Part shown: positions 16,835 through 26,470 of the stretch, piece after piece
How the letters are laid out: each line of letters starts with the position of its first letter
Numbering within the stretch: position 1 is the stretch's first letter
Source: Bacillota bacterium
GTDB taxonomy: Bacteria; Bacillota; Clostridia; Acetivibrionales; DSM-1351
Direction of reading: 5' to 3'
Length of the DNA: 54,782 nt
NCBI GenBank assembly: GCA_023397905.1
Contig: JAEWSZ010000204.1
Span: forward strand, 1 to 54,782
The notes under the pieces: generated by a model
The model's input: the letters and a program-made list of their open reading frames with translations, nothing else
Told to the model about the DNA's origin: nothing
Database searches by the model: none
Program-made: the position numbers and the translations under genes

Positions 16835-18547
16835 ATGGATAAATTCAAAACGAGAATAAGGGTTATCAGTCAGTTACAAAAGTTTCTGGATATTGATATA
16901 AAAAAGATTATTTTACTTATTTTGATACAGATTGTTTTACAGATATCAGCATTAATTTACCCTTATCTATTTAAAGTTATTATTGATGATATTATTGTAA
17001 AGCATGTCTTTTCACAACTGTATTATGTTCTTTTTACTTATATCATTGTATTTGGGTTTGAAAGTATAGTCACGATTGTATACAAAAAGAAAAATTCCAG
17101 CATGCTGCTTCAGTTCTCTCAAAAGCTGCGTGAAAAATTGTGGGGAAATATCAGTGATTCTCAACACACTAATTTGAAAAAATATTCAACTGGTGATCTA
17201 AAAACAAGAATTGACTCAGATGTCGATATTTATGAAAAATTTATTAATGAACAGTTTATTGATCTTCTTATCAACATTTTCGTTATATTTTTGACATTGA
17301 CAATTATGGCAAGCATCAACATAAAATTGTCTTTGCTCGCGGTTGTTCTATTATTCATCTCGTTTTGGATATCAAAACGTTTGGAAACTGGGTTAAACTA
17401 TTATTCAGATCAGTACCGCAAACTATATTCGGAGTATGATACATGGCTGCAAACATCCTTTCAATCTTGGAAAGAAATCAAGTTCCTTTCACTGTATAAG
17501 AAAGAGTCTGAGAGATTCTTTACATATTGGAATAAAATCATAAAGATGTTTATGAAAAGGCAGGTTTATCAATATGGCCATTATTTTTTTGTTGCTCTAA
17601 AAGATTTGATTATTACACGTTTCTCCTTATACATAATAGGCAGCTACTTCATTTATACAGGTGAAATAAGTATTGGCGATCTAGTAATATTTATCAATTA
17701 TTTTGAAATCTTTTTTGCAAATATCAATGATATGATACTTAAAAATATCAAACTGGCCAATGATCTGCCTTCTATTGAGAGAGTAGATGAGATATTGTTA
17801 TGGGATATTGAAAATGTACAACTTGATATTTCTCAAATTAAAGACTTAATAGTAAAAAACGTAACGTTTTCTTTTGATACTTCAACTGAACAATTACTAT
17901 CTGATATTAACTTCAATGTTAAAAAAAATGAGAAAGTTGCAATCGTTGGGAAAAGTGGATGTGGAAAAACAACTATCTTAAATTTATTGATCGGTAATTA
18001 CAGACCTGTTACTGGTAAAATATTTTATAATGATTATGAATTACTAATTTCAAATCAAAAATCTATTCAAAAAAAAATAGGGGTGGTACCACAGGATCCT
18101 ATACTCTTCAATATTTCTATTATAGACAATTTACGTTTAGGAAATGATGAAATATCAGAACAAGAAGTATATAGCATGTGTTCCATTGTCAATATGCACG
18201 ATTTCATTATGAATTTGGATGAGGGATACAATACATTGGTAGGTGAAAATGGTGTAAAACTATCGGGGGGTCAGAAGCAGAGACTGGCTATCGTCAGGGC
18301 ACTGTTACATATACCAGATTTGATATTTCTAGATGAAATAACATCTTCGGTAGATCACGTTAATGAAAGCATGATTATCAACCATATTCTAACACTTGAA
18401 AGAACTGTAATACTTGTAACACACCAACTATCAATAGTAAGACTTATGGATAAGGTTATATATATCAGCGATGGAAAGATAAAACAAATCGATACCCATG
18501 AAAATCTGTTGAATGATGATGGATATAAAAAACTATTCAATATATGA
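16835..18547 (+). CDS. ABC exporter half-transporter 2
   Basis: A 570-aa exporter with six membrane helices and a nucleotide-binding domain: Walker A GKSGCGKTT (about 371), signature LSGGQKQR (about 475), Walker B LIFLDEITSSVD and an H-loop THQ. The DEITSSVD variant differs from the DEATSALD of its partner, so the two sites of a heterodimer would not be equivalent. It is encoded 15 bases after half-transporter 1 with a GGAAG ribosome site. Confidence 0.9.
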   Translation: MDKFKTRIRVISQLQKFLDIDIKKIILLILIQIVLQISALIYPYLFKVIIDDIIVKHVFSQLYYVLFTYIIVFGFESIVTIVYKKKNSSMLLQFSQKLREKLWGNISDSQHTNLKKYSTGDLKTRIDSDVDIYEKFINEQFIDLLINIFVIFLTLTIMASINIKLSLLAVVLLFISFWISKRLETGLNYYSDQYRKLYSEYDTWLQTSFQSWKEIKFLSLYKKESERFFTYWNKIIKMFMKRQVYQYGHYFFVALKDLIITRFSLYIIGSYFIYTGEISIGDLVIFINYFEIFFANINDMILKNIKLANDLPSIERVDEILLWDIENVQLDISQIKDLIVKNVTFSFDTSTEQLLSDINFNVKKNEKVAIVGKSGCGKTTILNLLIGNYRPVTGKIFYNDYELLISNQKSIQKKIGVVPQDPILFNISIIDNLRLGNDEISEQEVYSMCSIVNMHDFIMNLDEGYNTLVGENGVKLSGGQKQRLAIVRALLHIPDLIFLDEITSSVDHVNESMIINHILTLERTVILVTHQLSIVRLMDKVIYISDGKIKQIDTHENLLNDDGYKKLFNI

Positions 18548-18590
18548 GATGTGACAATAGTAAATTATCATCAAAACATCTATATGAGGA

Positions 18591-19478
18591 GTGAAAGATA
18601 TAGAACCTATTACAAAGAAATATTATAATTGCTGGGTGTCCAACATAGCAACTTTATCGCATTATTTTAAACGTTCATACAATGCTATTTTCATTAATAA
18701 TCTCTATTTCCCACACAATATATTCAGTGAAGCACAAAGCCACACTATCAATAATCTATCGTGCAGCTTAGTACAGTTAAAAATGCTTAAGGAATTTCAT
18801 GGAATTGAGATATCTGAATTCCATCCCTGCCCATTATCTAAAAACATCCAATTTCCATTGCTTATAAATGTTGATGCATTTTATTTGCCCTGGACAAAAC
18901 ATTATCAAGCTAAGCATCTAGTCACTCATTGTATTATTGCTCAAGATAAAAAGCAGGATCAATATAGCTGCGTTGATCCCTTTTTTTCATCAAGCAGTTT
19001 GTTGGAGGTGAGGCTTGATACGATTCAGGACTTTACTTACTGTAATATTAAATGTCACGAAACTAAAGATACAGCCTGCTTCCAAAAGACCTTGCGTTCT
19101 GTTGTGAAAGAATACGCCCACTTGTATGAAGAAGAACTAATAAAAGTAGATACTGCATCTTCACTAAGTATTGATACGAGCAAACGTGAAAATAGCAGTA
19201 CTGTTTACGATAATGCTGTTATATTGAAAATCGATGAGATAATTAATAATCGCTACTGCTATGCAGAGCTTATGGAGTACCTGGACTTGAAGATATCGCC
19301 TGAGATTTTCAAAGTGGTAAAGTTATGGGAAAAGTTCAAGCTTGTTATAATTTCTAAATTTCTTAAGGGTGAAACTGATACATATACCGTGAAAAAGCTG
19401 TTCGAACAATGCATAGAACATGAAATGCTCTTGGTGAGATTCATATTATCAATACTAAAAAGCGAGGGATTTGAATGA
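18591..19478 (+). CDS. BtrH-like acyltransferase/peptidase-fold protein 1
   Basis: A 295-aa protein whose N-terminal 170 residues resemble the BtrH N-terminal domain, the papain-like fold that in butirosin synthesis moves an acyl group from a carrier protein to an aminoglycoside. The apparent triad is Cys14 (YYNCWVSNI), His in VTHCIIAQD and Asp in SCVDPFF. The C-terminal helical part is unassigned. The GTG start at 18591 lies immediately after GAGGA, an unusually close ribosome site; no ATG occurs until residue 62. It ends by an ATGA overlap with the radical SAM gene. Confidence 0.72.
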   Translation: MKDIEPITKKYYNCWVSNIATLSHYFKRSYNAIFINNLYFPHNIFSEAQSHTINNLSCSLVQLKMLKEFHGIEISEFHPCPLSKNIQFPLLINVDAFYLPWTKHYQAKHLVTHCIIAQDKKQDQYSCVDPFFSSSSLLEVRLDTIQDFTYCNIKCHETKDTACFQKTLRSVVKEYAHLYEEELIKVDTASSLSIDTSKRENSSTVYDNAVILKIDEIINNRYCYAELMEYLDLKISPEIFKVVKLWEKFKLVIISKFLKGETDTYTVKKLFEQCIEHEMLLVRFILSILKSEGFE

Positions 19479-21094
19479 ATATTTTATTTGTGTCTATCCG
19501 CACCCGTGGCAGAGATCTGGTTGAAGAACCGGGAATAGCTTCTATAGCAGCATACATAAAAAGCAAAAATGATTCGATTAACTGCAAAGTTGTCCAATTA
19601 TATGCAAATGATAAAGAATTATATGAAGCTATAATTAATTTAAAAGAGTTTAATCCTAAAATCATTGCTTTTCCGTTATATGACGATTATTTTGATATCC
19701 AAATAGGAATAGTTGAGAAATTTAAGTCCATCTTTAATGACTCTTGCATATTTATAGGTGGGTACAGTTCAACTTATCATGGCCATGAAATAATGAAAAG
19801 ATATCCATTTATCGATGTTTGTATGGTGGGAGAAGGCGAAATATCAATGCTTGAATTGGTTAACACTATTCAGCAGAATAACTATGACTATAGTTCTATT
19901 AATGGTATCATTTACCGAGAAGGAGATGCTTTAATAACAACTGATAGATGTCTATTGATTAATGATTTAAATATGCTGCCATTTACAAATAGGGATATCC
20001 TTGAAAAAAGCAATTATAATCTCGCTCAAATATCTACATCAAGAGGTTGTATAGGAATATGTACATTTTGTTGTTCATCGAACTTTTGGAGAGATGCAAA
20101 AAATCATAGGAAATATCGCTTAATGACAGTTGGTCGAATTGTTGATGAGATCGAATATGTAGTAAACAAATACAATAAAACACGATTCGTTTTCAATGAC
20201 AATAGTTATGAAGATCCCGATAATAATACGCAGAGGCAGCTGGATATTGCAAATGAAATTATAAAAAGAAATATAAAAATCAGCTATAATGTTAACTACA
20301 AAACAGGGTTTTATCGATATGCAACAAAAGATTTTATGGATAGAATGATTGAATCAGGTCTTTCAAGCATTTTTTTGGGCATTGAAGCCTTTAACGATGA
20401 AGATTTAAATGTTTACAAGAAACGGACGACTTTGGCTGATAATGAAAATGCTCTGAATTACTTTGGTTCATTCGAAGGATTAGGCGTTAGCATTGGTTTT
20501 ATCAATATCAACCCATATTCTACTATCGAAAGATTGCAACAAAATATACAATATTTATATAAATTTGGATATGCAAACGATTTATCTAATTTTATAAGCA
20601 AATTAAGGGTATATAAAGGAACAGACTTGTATTCACGTACTCAAAATGATGGATTGCTTTATGGTAATCTGTTTGATAGAGGCTATCGATATGATTACGT
20701 TGATAGGCGCATTCTTGAATTAGACGATTTCATTTTCTCGATCGACCCGAAGCTCGTTCATGATTCCGGGTTTTATAGCGATAGATTTAAAAACATCATC
20801 AAATATCTGAAACGATGGTGTTTTGATGCGAACGATCTAAAAGCATATGAACTTATTTCTGCCACCGAAGCTGAATATGAAAAGATACTCAATAAATTGA
20901 ATGACACAAATTATCTTTTTTTTAGCAATATATTGGATTTAGCCCAACAGCAATGGGATATAGTAGAGGCGAATATAACAATGGATAAATTTATGCCTGA
21001 TATACGAGAATCAGTAAGTGCATTGCATAAAAAACGCAACTCGTTATTTGCTAATCTTATTCATATGAATAAAACATATAAAGATTTATTTTAG
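19475..21094 (+). CDS. B12-binding-type radical SAM enzyme
   Basis: A 539-aa protein. Residues 1-150 have the cobalamin-binding Rossmann layout (IAFPLYDDYFDIQ, FIGGYSSTYHG, CMVGEGEISMLEL), although the DxHxxG cobalamin-ligand motif is not obvious. The radical SAM domain carries Cys192, Cys196 and Cys199 in TSRGCIGICTFC. The C-terminal 150 residues are unassigned. Enzymes of this class methylate unactivated carbon or rearrange skeletons. It begins the second carrier-ligase set and is translationally coupled to the BtrH-like gene before it. Confidence 0.85.
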   Translation: MNILFVSIRTRGRDLVEEPGIASIAAYIKSKNDSINCKVVQLYANDKELYEAIINLKEFNPKIIAFPLYDDYFDIQIGIVEKFKSIFNDSCIFIGGYSSTYHGHEIMKRYPFIDVCMVGEGEISMLELVNTIQQNNYDYSSINGIIYREGDALITTDRCLLINDLNMLPFTNRDILEKSNYNLAQISTSRGCIGICTFCCSSNFWRDAKNHRKYRLMTVGRIVDEIEYVVNKYNKTRFVFNDNSYEDPDNNTQRQLDIANEIIKRNIKISYNVNYKTGFYRYATKDFMDRMIESGLSSIFLGIEAFNDEDLNVYKKRTTLADNENALNYFGSFEGLGVSIGFININPYSTIERLQQNIQYLYKFGYANDLSNFISKLRVYKGTDLYSRTQNDGLLYGNLFDRGYRYDYVDRRILELDDFIFSIDPKLVHDSGFYSDRFKNIIKYLKRWCFDANDLKAYELISATEAEYEKILNKLNDTNYLFFSNILDLAQQQWDIVEANITMDKFMPDIRESVSALHKKRNSLFANLIHMNKTYKDLF

Positions 21095-21104
21095 AGGTGA
21101 TTGT

Positions 21105-21368
21105 ATGGATAATAATATCGAAAAGCTTAACAACATCATAGAAGCGTATGCATCAAAAGAGGTTGTTTTCACAAATGATCTCAATCTAGTGGATGATTTA
21201 GGGTTTGATTCGATTGTTATAATGGAGATTGTCATAAAAATTGAACAAGAATTTGATTTTGAATTTGATCATGATTTGCTATTATTCGAGAATATTGCAT
21301 CTTACGCCTTTCTATCGGAACTTATGAATAAGGTGATTAAAGGAGAGTTGAAAGATTATGTCGAGTAG
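21105..21368 (+). CDS. Free-standing carrier protein 2
   Basis: An 87-aa carrier with phosphopantetheine site DLGFDSIVIM (Ser at about residue 39). It is only distantly similar to carrier 1 and overlaps the start of the second PaaK-like ligase by 11 bases, so each carrier has its own ligase. It is very acidic, as expected for a carrier. Confidence 0.88.
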   Translation: MDNNIEKLNNIIEAYASKEVVFTNDLNLVDDLGFDSIVIMEIVIKIEQEFDFEFDHDLLLFENIASYAFLSELMNKVIKGELKDYVE

Positions 21369-22578
21369 GCTATACAATTTGTTGTTGAACGCTAGTCAAA
21401 AGGTGAAATACTACAAAGATTATTTTGAAAAGAATGATCATCTGAACAGGACGCTCTTATCAAGTTATCCAATTATCGATAAAAAACCAATGATGGACAA
21501 TCCAATTAATTTTATCGCATCTGACGAATATATAGACAAACTAAAGATAAAAAAAACATCTGGTTTTACTACTGGTCAGCCTTTTCATATTTACAAGTCC
21601 ATTAAAGATGAGACAGCACAATCAAAAGAGTTATGGAAGCGAAGAATAGAAAGTGGAATTTACCCTCAAATGAAATGCTTGATGTTTCACTTATATGAGG
21701 ATGATTACTTCTTGTATGAAAAGAAAAACAGAAATCTGTTGTTTATCAATGCCTCGTTATTTAATAAAAAATTGACATCTGAGACTATGCAGGATATCCA
21801 TCGAATTATTACGGAATATGGACCTGAGTATATTATGTCTGCCCCAACTCTTCTTTGTAATTACATTTTTTATAGCCTGAAATTTAACATTAGTCTTCCT
21901 GATATCCATTATATTGAAACGATGAGAGAATTTATATTTCCATTTCAAAAAAAATATATTCAGAAGTATTTTCTATGTCCGATTATCAATAATTATGTGT
22001 GTACTGAGATATTGCCATTAGCATACAATAATAGTGATTGCAAATTCTTGTATTCATTTCCGCAAAATGTAGTTTTTGAGATACTTTCTCAGGATGGACA
22101 AATTACACAGCAAACGGATGTTTTTGGGGATATACTGGTGACGGGGCTCAATTCCCATTCAATGCCATTTATCCGATATAGAATCGGCGATATGGGTAAA
22201 TTAATATGTACAAAGGATGGCGGGGAGCAAAAAAAACAATCATTGGTGCTATATCCTGGACGTGTAAGTGAATATATAAGAATTAATAAACAAAATATTC
22301 ACATCAGCTATATATGTAAAGTATTTGACGAGATTGATCAAAGCGAGTTAGAGATTAATAAATTCAAATATTGTTATTCAGCCCTTAATAACAATATGAA
22401 CTTATTTATTTCTCTTTCTAATCATAACATGTTTTTGGAGTTTCAAAAGCAGTTTACTACTTGGATTAATGACAATAATTACAATGCTCTGGAATGGAAA
22501 ATTCATTCTTGCGATTATGAGGATTTTGTACAGCATAGTGAGAAGTTCAAGTTCTTTGAGGAATGTGATGGTATTTGA
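21358..22578 (+). CDS. PaaK-like acyl-adenylating ligase 2
   Basis: A 406-aa enzyme of the same branch as ligase 1. Recognisable parts are the ATP loop KKTSGFTTGQPFHIY, the core NNYVCTEILPLAYN and the adenylate-binding segment PFIRYRIGDMGKLI. The loop (TSGFTTGQP) and acidic core differ from ligase 1, suggesting another substrate. It probably loads carrier 2, whose gene it overlaps. The ATG at 21358 follows AGGAG. Confidence 0.78.
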   Translation: MSSRLYNLLLNASQKVKYYKDYFEKNDHLNRTLLSSYPIIDKKPMMDNPINFIASDEYIDKLKIKKTSGFTTGQPFHIYKSIKDETAQSKELWKRRIESGIYPQMKCLMFHLYEDDYFLYEKKNRNLLFINASLFNKKLTSETMQDIHRIITEYGPEYIMSAPTLLCNYIFYSLKFNISLPDIHYIETMREFIFPFQKKYIQKYFLCPIINNYVCTEILPLAYNNSDCKFLYSFPQNVVFEILSQDGQITQQTDVFGDILVTGLNSHSMPFIRYRIGDMGKLICTKDGGEQKKQSLVLYPGRVSEYIRINKQNIHISYICKVFDEIDQSELEINKFKYCYSALNNNMNLFISLSNHNMFLEFQKQFTTWINDNNYNALEWKIHSCDYEDFVQHSEKFKFFEECDGI

Positions 22579-22743
22579 TTTCGATATAAAAGTCCTTTCC
22601 AGAACTTTTTAGAACTCTTACCAAAAGTGTCCGAGACAACGTTTCCTAACTGTATATTGGAAACCGTGAGACAGTTTTGAAGGAGATTTTTTTCACTGGA
22701 CATAAAGCAGTCCCTATAGGCAAAATTATAAAACAAAAAAACG

Positions 22744-22780
22744 CTCAGAGGCACATTTTTATTACATTTTGTGCCTTGAG
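22744..22780 (-). terminator. Strong hairpin oriented as a terminator on the minus strand
   Basis: CTCAGAGGCACA pairs with TGTGCCTTGAG (one bulge). On the minus strand the stem is followed by TTTTTTTGTTTT (22743 down to 22729). On the plus strand there is no T-tract and a ribosome site follows, so here it is more likely a leader hairpin of the next gene. Confidence 0.5.
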
Positions 22781-22805
22781 TGAAGCGAAAGGAATGGATA
22801 TACAT

Positions 22806-23798
22806 ATGAAAAAAAAATTACCATTTAAATATCCTCCACTAATTGATTCTTATAGCGGAGATAGCGGACGTGTTGCTGTACAGTTAACTAGTGAATATCA
22901 GATTCCGATATTAATTGTAAATCATTTGACTTTATGTTACTATCCAGATTCAAAGACTTGTGGTTTTAATTGGGATTATTATAATGAGGAAACACTCGAA
23001 AAATTTGATATAAAAGATGATTTACTGGATACTACTGACATTAAAGCATATTTAAAGAATTGTATAAATTCCAATTATTATGTTCATCTATTTTTAGACC
23101 AATACTATATTAAAAACTCAGGTGTATATCAAACTAAGCATAAAATTCATGATAATGCCACAATTTTTGGATATGATGAATCAAATGAATTTTTTTACGT
23201 TGCTGACAACTTCCAATCCGGAAAATATTTAATAGCTGAAGTAAATTATAAAGATGTAGAGGAAGCAAGAAAGGCAGCGATTAATACTCCGGCAATAAAA
23301 TTTAAATTAGCAGACACAATTAGCTTTAACTTAGAAATAGATATACTAATTTTAATTTTGAAAGGACACTTAGAAGGTAAATTTTATTTATTGAATGATT
23401 ATGTTGAAAGCCCATGTAAGGGAACTATTACATATGGGATAGACATATATAATATTTTAAAAAATTATTTAAAAAATTTAATTGAAGGTAAAACTAAATC
23501 GGATATTAGATCTTTCCATGTGATGGCTAATCATAAATCGGTTTTATTGCTATTAGTAGAATATCTTAGTGAAAACGGTCAAATTGAAAATGCTAATGAC
23601 AATTATAGACTTTTTAAGGAAATTGAAGATGAGAGTATAAAATGTAGAAATCTTTTAATAAAATATAATATTAATGGGGATACAAAATTAATTGATATTG
23701 TTATTAGTAAAATAGACGATATTATTGGGAAAGAAAAATATGCACTTAATTATTTAATAAATAGCATTAATGAAAGACGTAGTAAATCGGATTTATAA
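22806..23798 (+). CDS. BtrH-like protein 2, nucleophile apparently lost
   Basis: A 330-aa protein with the layout of BtrH-type proteins: an N-terminal segment about a short strand, then HDNATIFGYDESNEFFYVADNF containing the His and Asp of the triad. Where protein 1 has NCWVSN, this one has SYSGDSGRV, so I see no nucleophilic cysteine. It could be a non-catalytic partner or use Ser. Start ATG 22806 follows AAAGGA at a long distance (14 bases); an upstream ATG at 22794 is too close. G+C is very low, and the gene stands 230 bases after ligase 2. Confidence 0.55.
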   Translation: MKKKLPFKYPPLIDSYSGDSGRVAVQLTSEYQIPILIVNHLTLCYYPDSKTCGFNWDYYNEETLEKFDIKDDLLDTTDIKAYLKNCINSNYYVHLFLDQYYIKNSGVYQTKHKIHDNATIFGYDESNEFFYVADNFQSGKYLIAEVNYKDVEEARKAAINTPAIKFKLADTISFNLEIDILILILKGHLEGKFYLLNDYVESPCKGTITYGIDIYNILKNYLKNLIEGKTKSDIRSFHVMANHKSVLLLLVEYLSENGQIENANDNYRLFKEIEDESIKCRNLLIKYNINGDTKLIDIVISKIDDIIGKEKYALNYLINSINERRSKSDL

Positions 23799-23802
23799 AA
23801 AA

Positions 23803-23955
23803 CCTTATTCAGGTTTGGGATTCTCATATGCCACACGTGAGAAGGCTCGTATGGATATATTCTGGTACATAGAGACATTTTACAATCGCAGGAGAGACAT
23901 CCAAGCATTAAATTACTTAACTCCTTTTCGCATACAAGCAGAGATATTATGTTAA
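23803..23955 (+). pseudogene. IS3-family transposase C-terminal remnant
   Basis: The frame encodes SYATREKARMDIFWYIETFY and NRRRDIQALNYLTPFR, the typical end of IS3/IS150 orfB transposases (DYIE.FYNRKR...LGYLSP). The catalytic DDE part is missing. It lies immediately after the BtrH-like gene and marks an old rearrangement between the two halves of the cluster. Confidence 0.75.
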
Positions 23956-24224
23956 TTGCGCTACACAGTATTGAAAAATAATGTAATATAAAATATTGTA
24001 AATATTGTTATATTATGAAATAGTTATTATATATTGCGAATTAAATCTAGCAAAATGTGACATGTACTTTAACAATTAGCCTATCAAAAATTAATTTTGT
24101 AGAATAAGTTTATATCTTTCTTCAAAATAAATGGTATTAATCTATTCTGCTTTTCTAACTTTTAGCAAATGTTGAAAGGATCTTAATTTATCTTTAAGAA
24201 GAATTTTTTTAGGAGGGGAAACGA

Positions 24225-25214
24225 ATGAGTAATGCAAAGAAGACGTCAATTATATGGAATGTAACTAGGTTGTGTTCATGGACTTGTAAATTTTGCTGCG
24301 TAAATGCAGAATTTATTAGTAATTTAGAACAAGTGAATATTAATAAAGATGTTAACTATTGTTATAAAACCGAATTAAGTTTTAGTGATAAGATTAAAAT
24401 CATTGATCAACTTACTCACAACAAATATACAATAGATTTTTCAGGTGGGGAGATATTGATCGATCCTTTAAATGTAGAATTAGTTTTATATGCGTCTAAA
24501 AAGCTTGGTGCTGATTCTGTAGGAATTAGTACATCTGGTGTTTTTATTACCGATGAAGTTATTAATAAGCTTTCTGGAAATGTACGAGATGTGGAAATTA
24601 CATTAGATTATTTACCATTTAGACCATATAAATTAAGAACTGTGGGCTATCATGAGTATGCTGCATATGCAATAAATAGACTGATTACACACGGATTTAC
24701 TGTTGGAGTACAAACAGTCTTGACGAAGGAGAACATCAGCAAGAATATAATTTTAGAAATTTTTGATTGGCTGGAAAAAAATAAAGTTGATTCATGGAGT
24801 CTGTTGAGATTCTTCCCCTCTGGGAGAGGAAGCAAATATAATAGGCTAGTTCCAAGCTACGATGAATATTGTAATATAGTAGAATATATTTCTCAATTGT
24901 CTAAGAATAGTAATTTGAAGGTACATTTTCAATATTTATTACCAAACCATAGTGGTTACAATGAGGAGTGCAGAGCAGTTAAGAAGTCAATAGGCATTTT
25001 GCCGGATGGTTCAGTAACCGCATGCTTTTGGGCTTTAGATGAAAATATGTTACCTAGAGACGATATTTTTTACTTAGGCAAATTACCGCAAGATAATATA
25101 GATAATATATTGAATAGTGAGAAAGCAAACTATTGGAAAAATCAGAAGCACCATTGCAAAATATTTGATTTTGGCTCTGAAACAGAAAATTTGAGAGTAT
25201 CCACTTTAAAATAA
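24225..25214 (+). CDS. Radical SAM enzyme with SPASM/Twitch-like tail
   Basis: A 329-aa enzyme with the cluster motif CSWTCKFC (Cys17, Cys21, Cys24), the GGE-like FSGGEILID and a C-terminal cysteine set (EECRAV, GSVTACFW, HHCKIF) like a twitch/SPASM auxiliary-cluster domain. It has an excellent ribosome site (AGGAGGGG). It opens the second half of the cluster after a 270-base AT-rich gap. Such enzymes modify peptides or small molecules by hydrogen abstraction. I found no precursor-peptide gene next to it, so a small-molecule substrate is more likely. Confidence 0.83.
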   Translation: MSNAKKTSIIWNVTRLCSWTCKFCCVNAEFISNLEQVNINKDVNYCYKTELSFSDKIKIIDQLTHNKYTIDFSGGEILIDPLNVELVLYASKKLGADSVGISTSGVFITDEVINKLSGNVRDVEITLDYLPFRPYKLRTVGYHEYAAYAINRLITHGFTVGVQTVLTKENISKNIILEIFDWLEKNKVDSWSLLRFFPSGRGSKYNRLVPSYDEYCNIVEYISQLSKNSNLKVHFQYLLPNHSGYNEECRAVKKSIGILPDGSVTACFWALDENMLPRDDIFYLGKLPQDNIDNILNSEKANYWKNQKHHCKIFDFGSETENLRVSTLK

Positions 25215-25245
25215 TTAATAAATATTTTAAAAAGGAAGGGTTATT

Positions 25246-26349
25246 ATGAAATGTAGTATTGTAATACCATATTATCAAAGAAGAGAATTACTATTTAATA
25301 CTTTGTATTCGCTAAATAATCAAATAAATATGGACAACACATTCGAAGTCATAGTAATTGATGATGGCTCTGATGACTTAAGTTTAAAGGATATTGAGCA
25401 GCTTGATTTAAATATTGATATTAAGTATTTTAAATATCCTCGAAGTGAACGTTCAGGTGCTGCATTTGCGAGAAATAAAGGGATAGAAAAAGCCAAGGGA
25501 GAATTTGTAATATTTTTAGATTGTGACCAGATTGTAAAATCAGATTTTGTTTATGAGCATTACAAATTTCATGAAAATGCAAATACAGATGATTTGATTC
25601 TCCAAATAGGTATGAGAAATGATTTACATGAAGGTCAGATAATAGATATCTACAATATCAACAAGTGTACTTTTGATATAGATTGTAGAGAGAAAGTGTT
25701 CGAAATATATTCAGAAAACATGGCTTGTCTAAAAGGCTCTTGGCACTTAGTGTTCTCAAATAACATTTCTATATCAAGGAGTATATTGGACAAGTATGGA
25801 GGTTTTGATGAGAATTTCAAAGGATGGGGTCTTGAGGATTGCGAATTTGGATATAGAATGTTCAAACAAGGAGTAAAGATACTTTATAATCCAAACATTG
25901 AAGCCTTTCATCAGTATCACGAGTTTATATGGAGTGAAGAAAGAGTTGAAGGGTGGAAAAGAAATATAAATTATTTTATTCAAAAGTATTATGAGTTGCC
26001 GGTTATGATGCAGTTAATAATAGGTGAATATGTTGATCCAATAACAAAAAAGGAAATGGTAAAAAGAAATAGACTTGAAAGGTACGATGAGGAAGGAAAA
26101 TGGTTGGAGATTTGGTTAAATTCTTATGAGAGATTTGAAAACTCATTAAGAAGCAAACATACCAATATTTTAAATAACTGCGCACGAAATATGACAATTA
26201 AAAATCCAACAATTTCTGAATTAGAATATATATTGGCAAATGAGTATTTTGGTGAATTAATAGTATTATGTCCAAAAAATAATATTGATTTAATTATTTG
26301 GATACAAACATCAGAAAAAAGCTCTAGTGTTAAATTATATACATATTAA
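25246..26349 (+). CDS. Family 2 glycosyltransferase
   Basis: A 367-aa GT-A enzyme. The nucleotide-binding start is CSIVIPYYQRRELL, followed by VIVIDDGSDD, the metal-binding DCDQ of VIFLDCDQIV, and FKGWGLEDCEFGYRM, the galactosyltransferase-type WGxED motif that provides the catalytic base. The C-terminal 130 residues are unassigned. It follows the radical SAM gene by 31 bases with AAGGAAGGG as ribosome site. It probably glycosylates the product scaffold. Confidence 0.85.
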   Translation: MKCSIVIPYYQRRELLFNTLYSLNNQINMDNTFEVIVIDDGSDDLSLKDIEQLDLNIDIKYFKYPRSERSGAAFARNKGIEKAKGEFVIFLDCDQIVKSDFVYEHYKFHENANTDDLILQIGMRNDLHEGQIIDIYNINKCTFDIDCREKVFEIYSENMACLKGSWHLVFSNNISISRSILDKYGGFDENFKGWGLEDCEFGYRMFKQGVKILYNPNIEAFHQYHEFIWSEERVEGWKRNINYFIQKYYELPVMMQLIIGEYVDPITKKEMVKRNRLERYDEEGKWLEIWLNSYERFENSLRSKHTNILNNCARNMTIKNPTISELEYILANEYFGELIVLCPKNNIDLIIWIQTSEKSSSVKLYTY

Positions 26350-26470
26350 GTATTATAAAGCATTGTATTTTTAAAAGAGTAAGTCTTTATAAAAGTCCAT
26401 TTTATTAATTAGCATTATAAAAGAATTAATTATTTATAAATAATATTATTTTTTCGGAGGACCATTTTTG

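Noticed and set aside
24000..24225. Precursor peptide for a RiPP before the SPASM-like radical SAM gene
   Set aside because: No start codon with a ribosome site and a plausible short frame was found in the gap.
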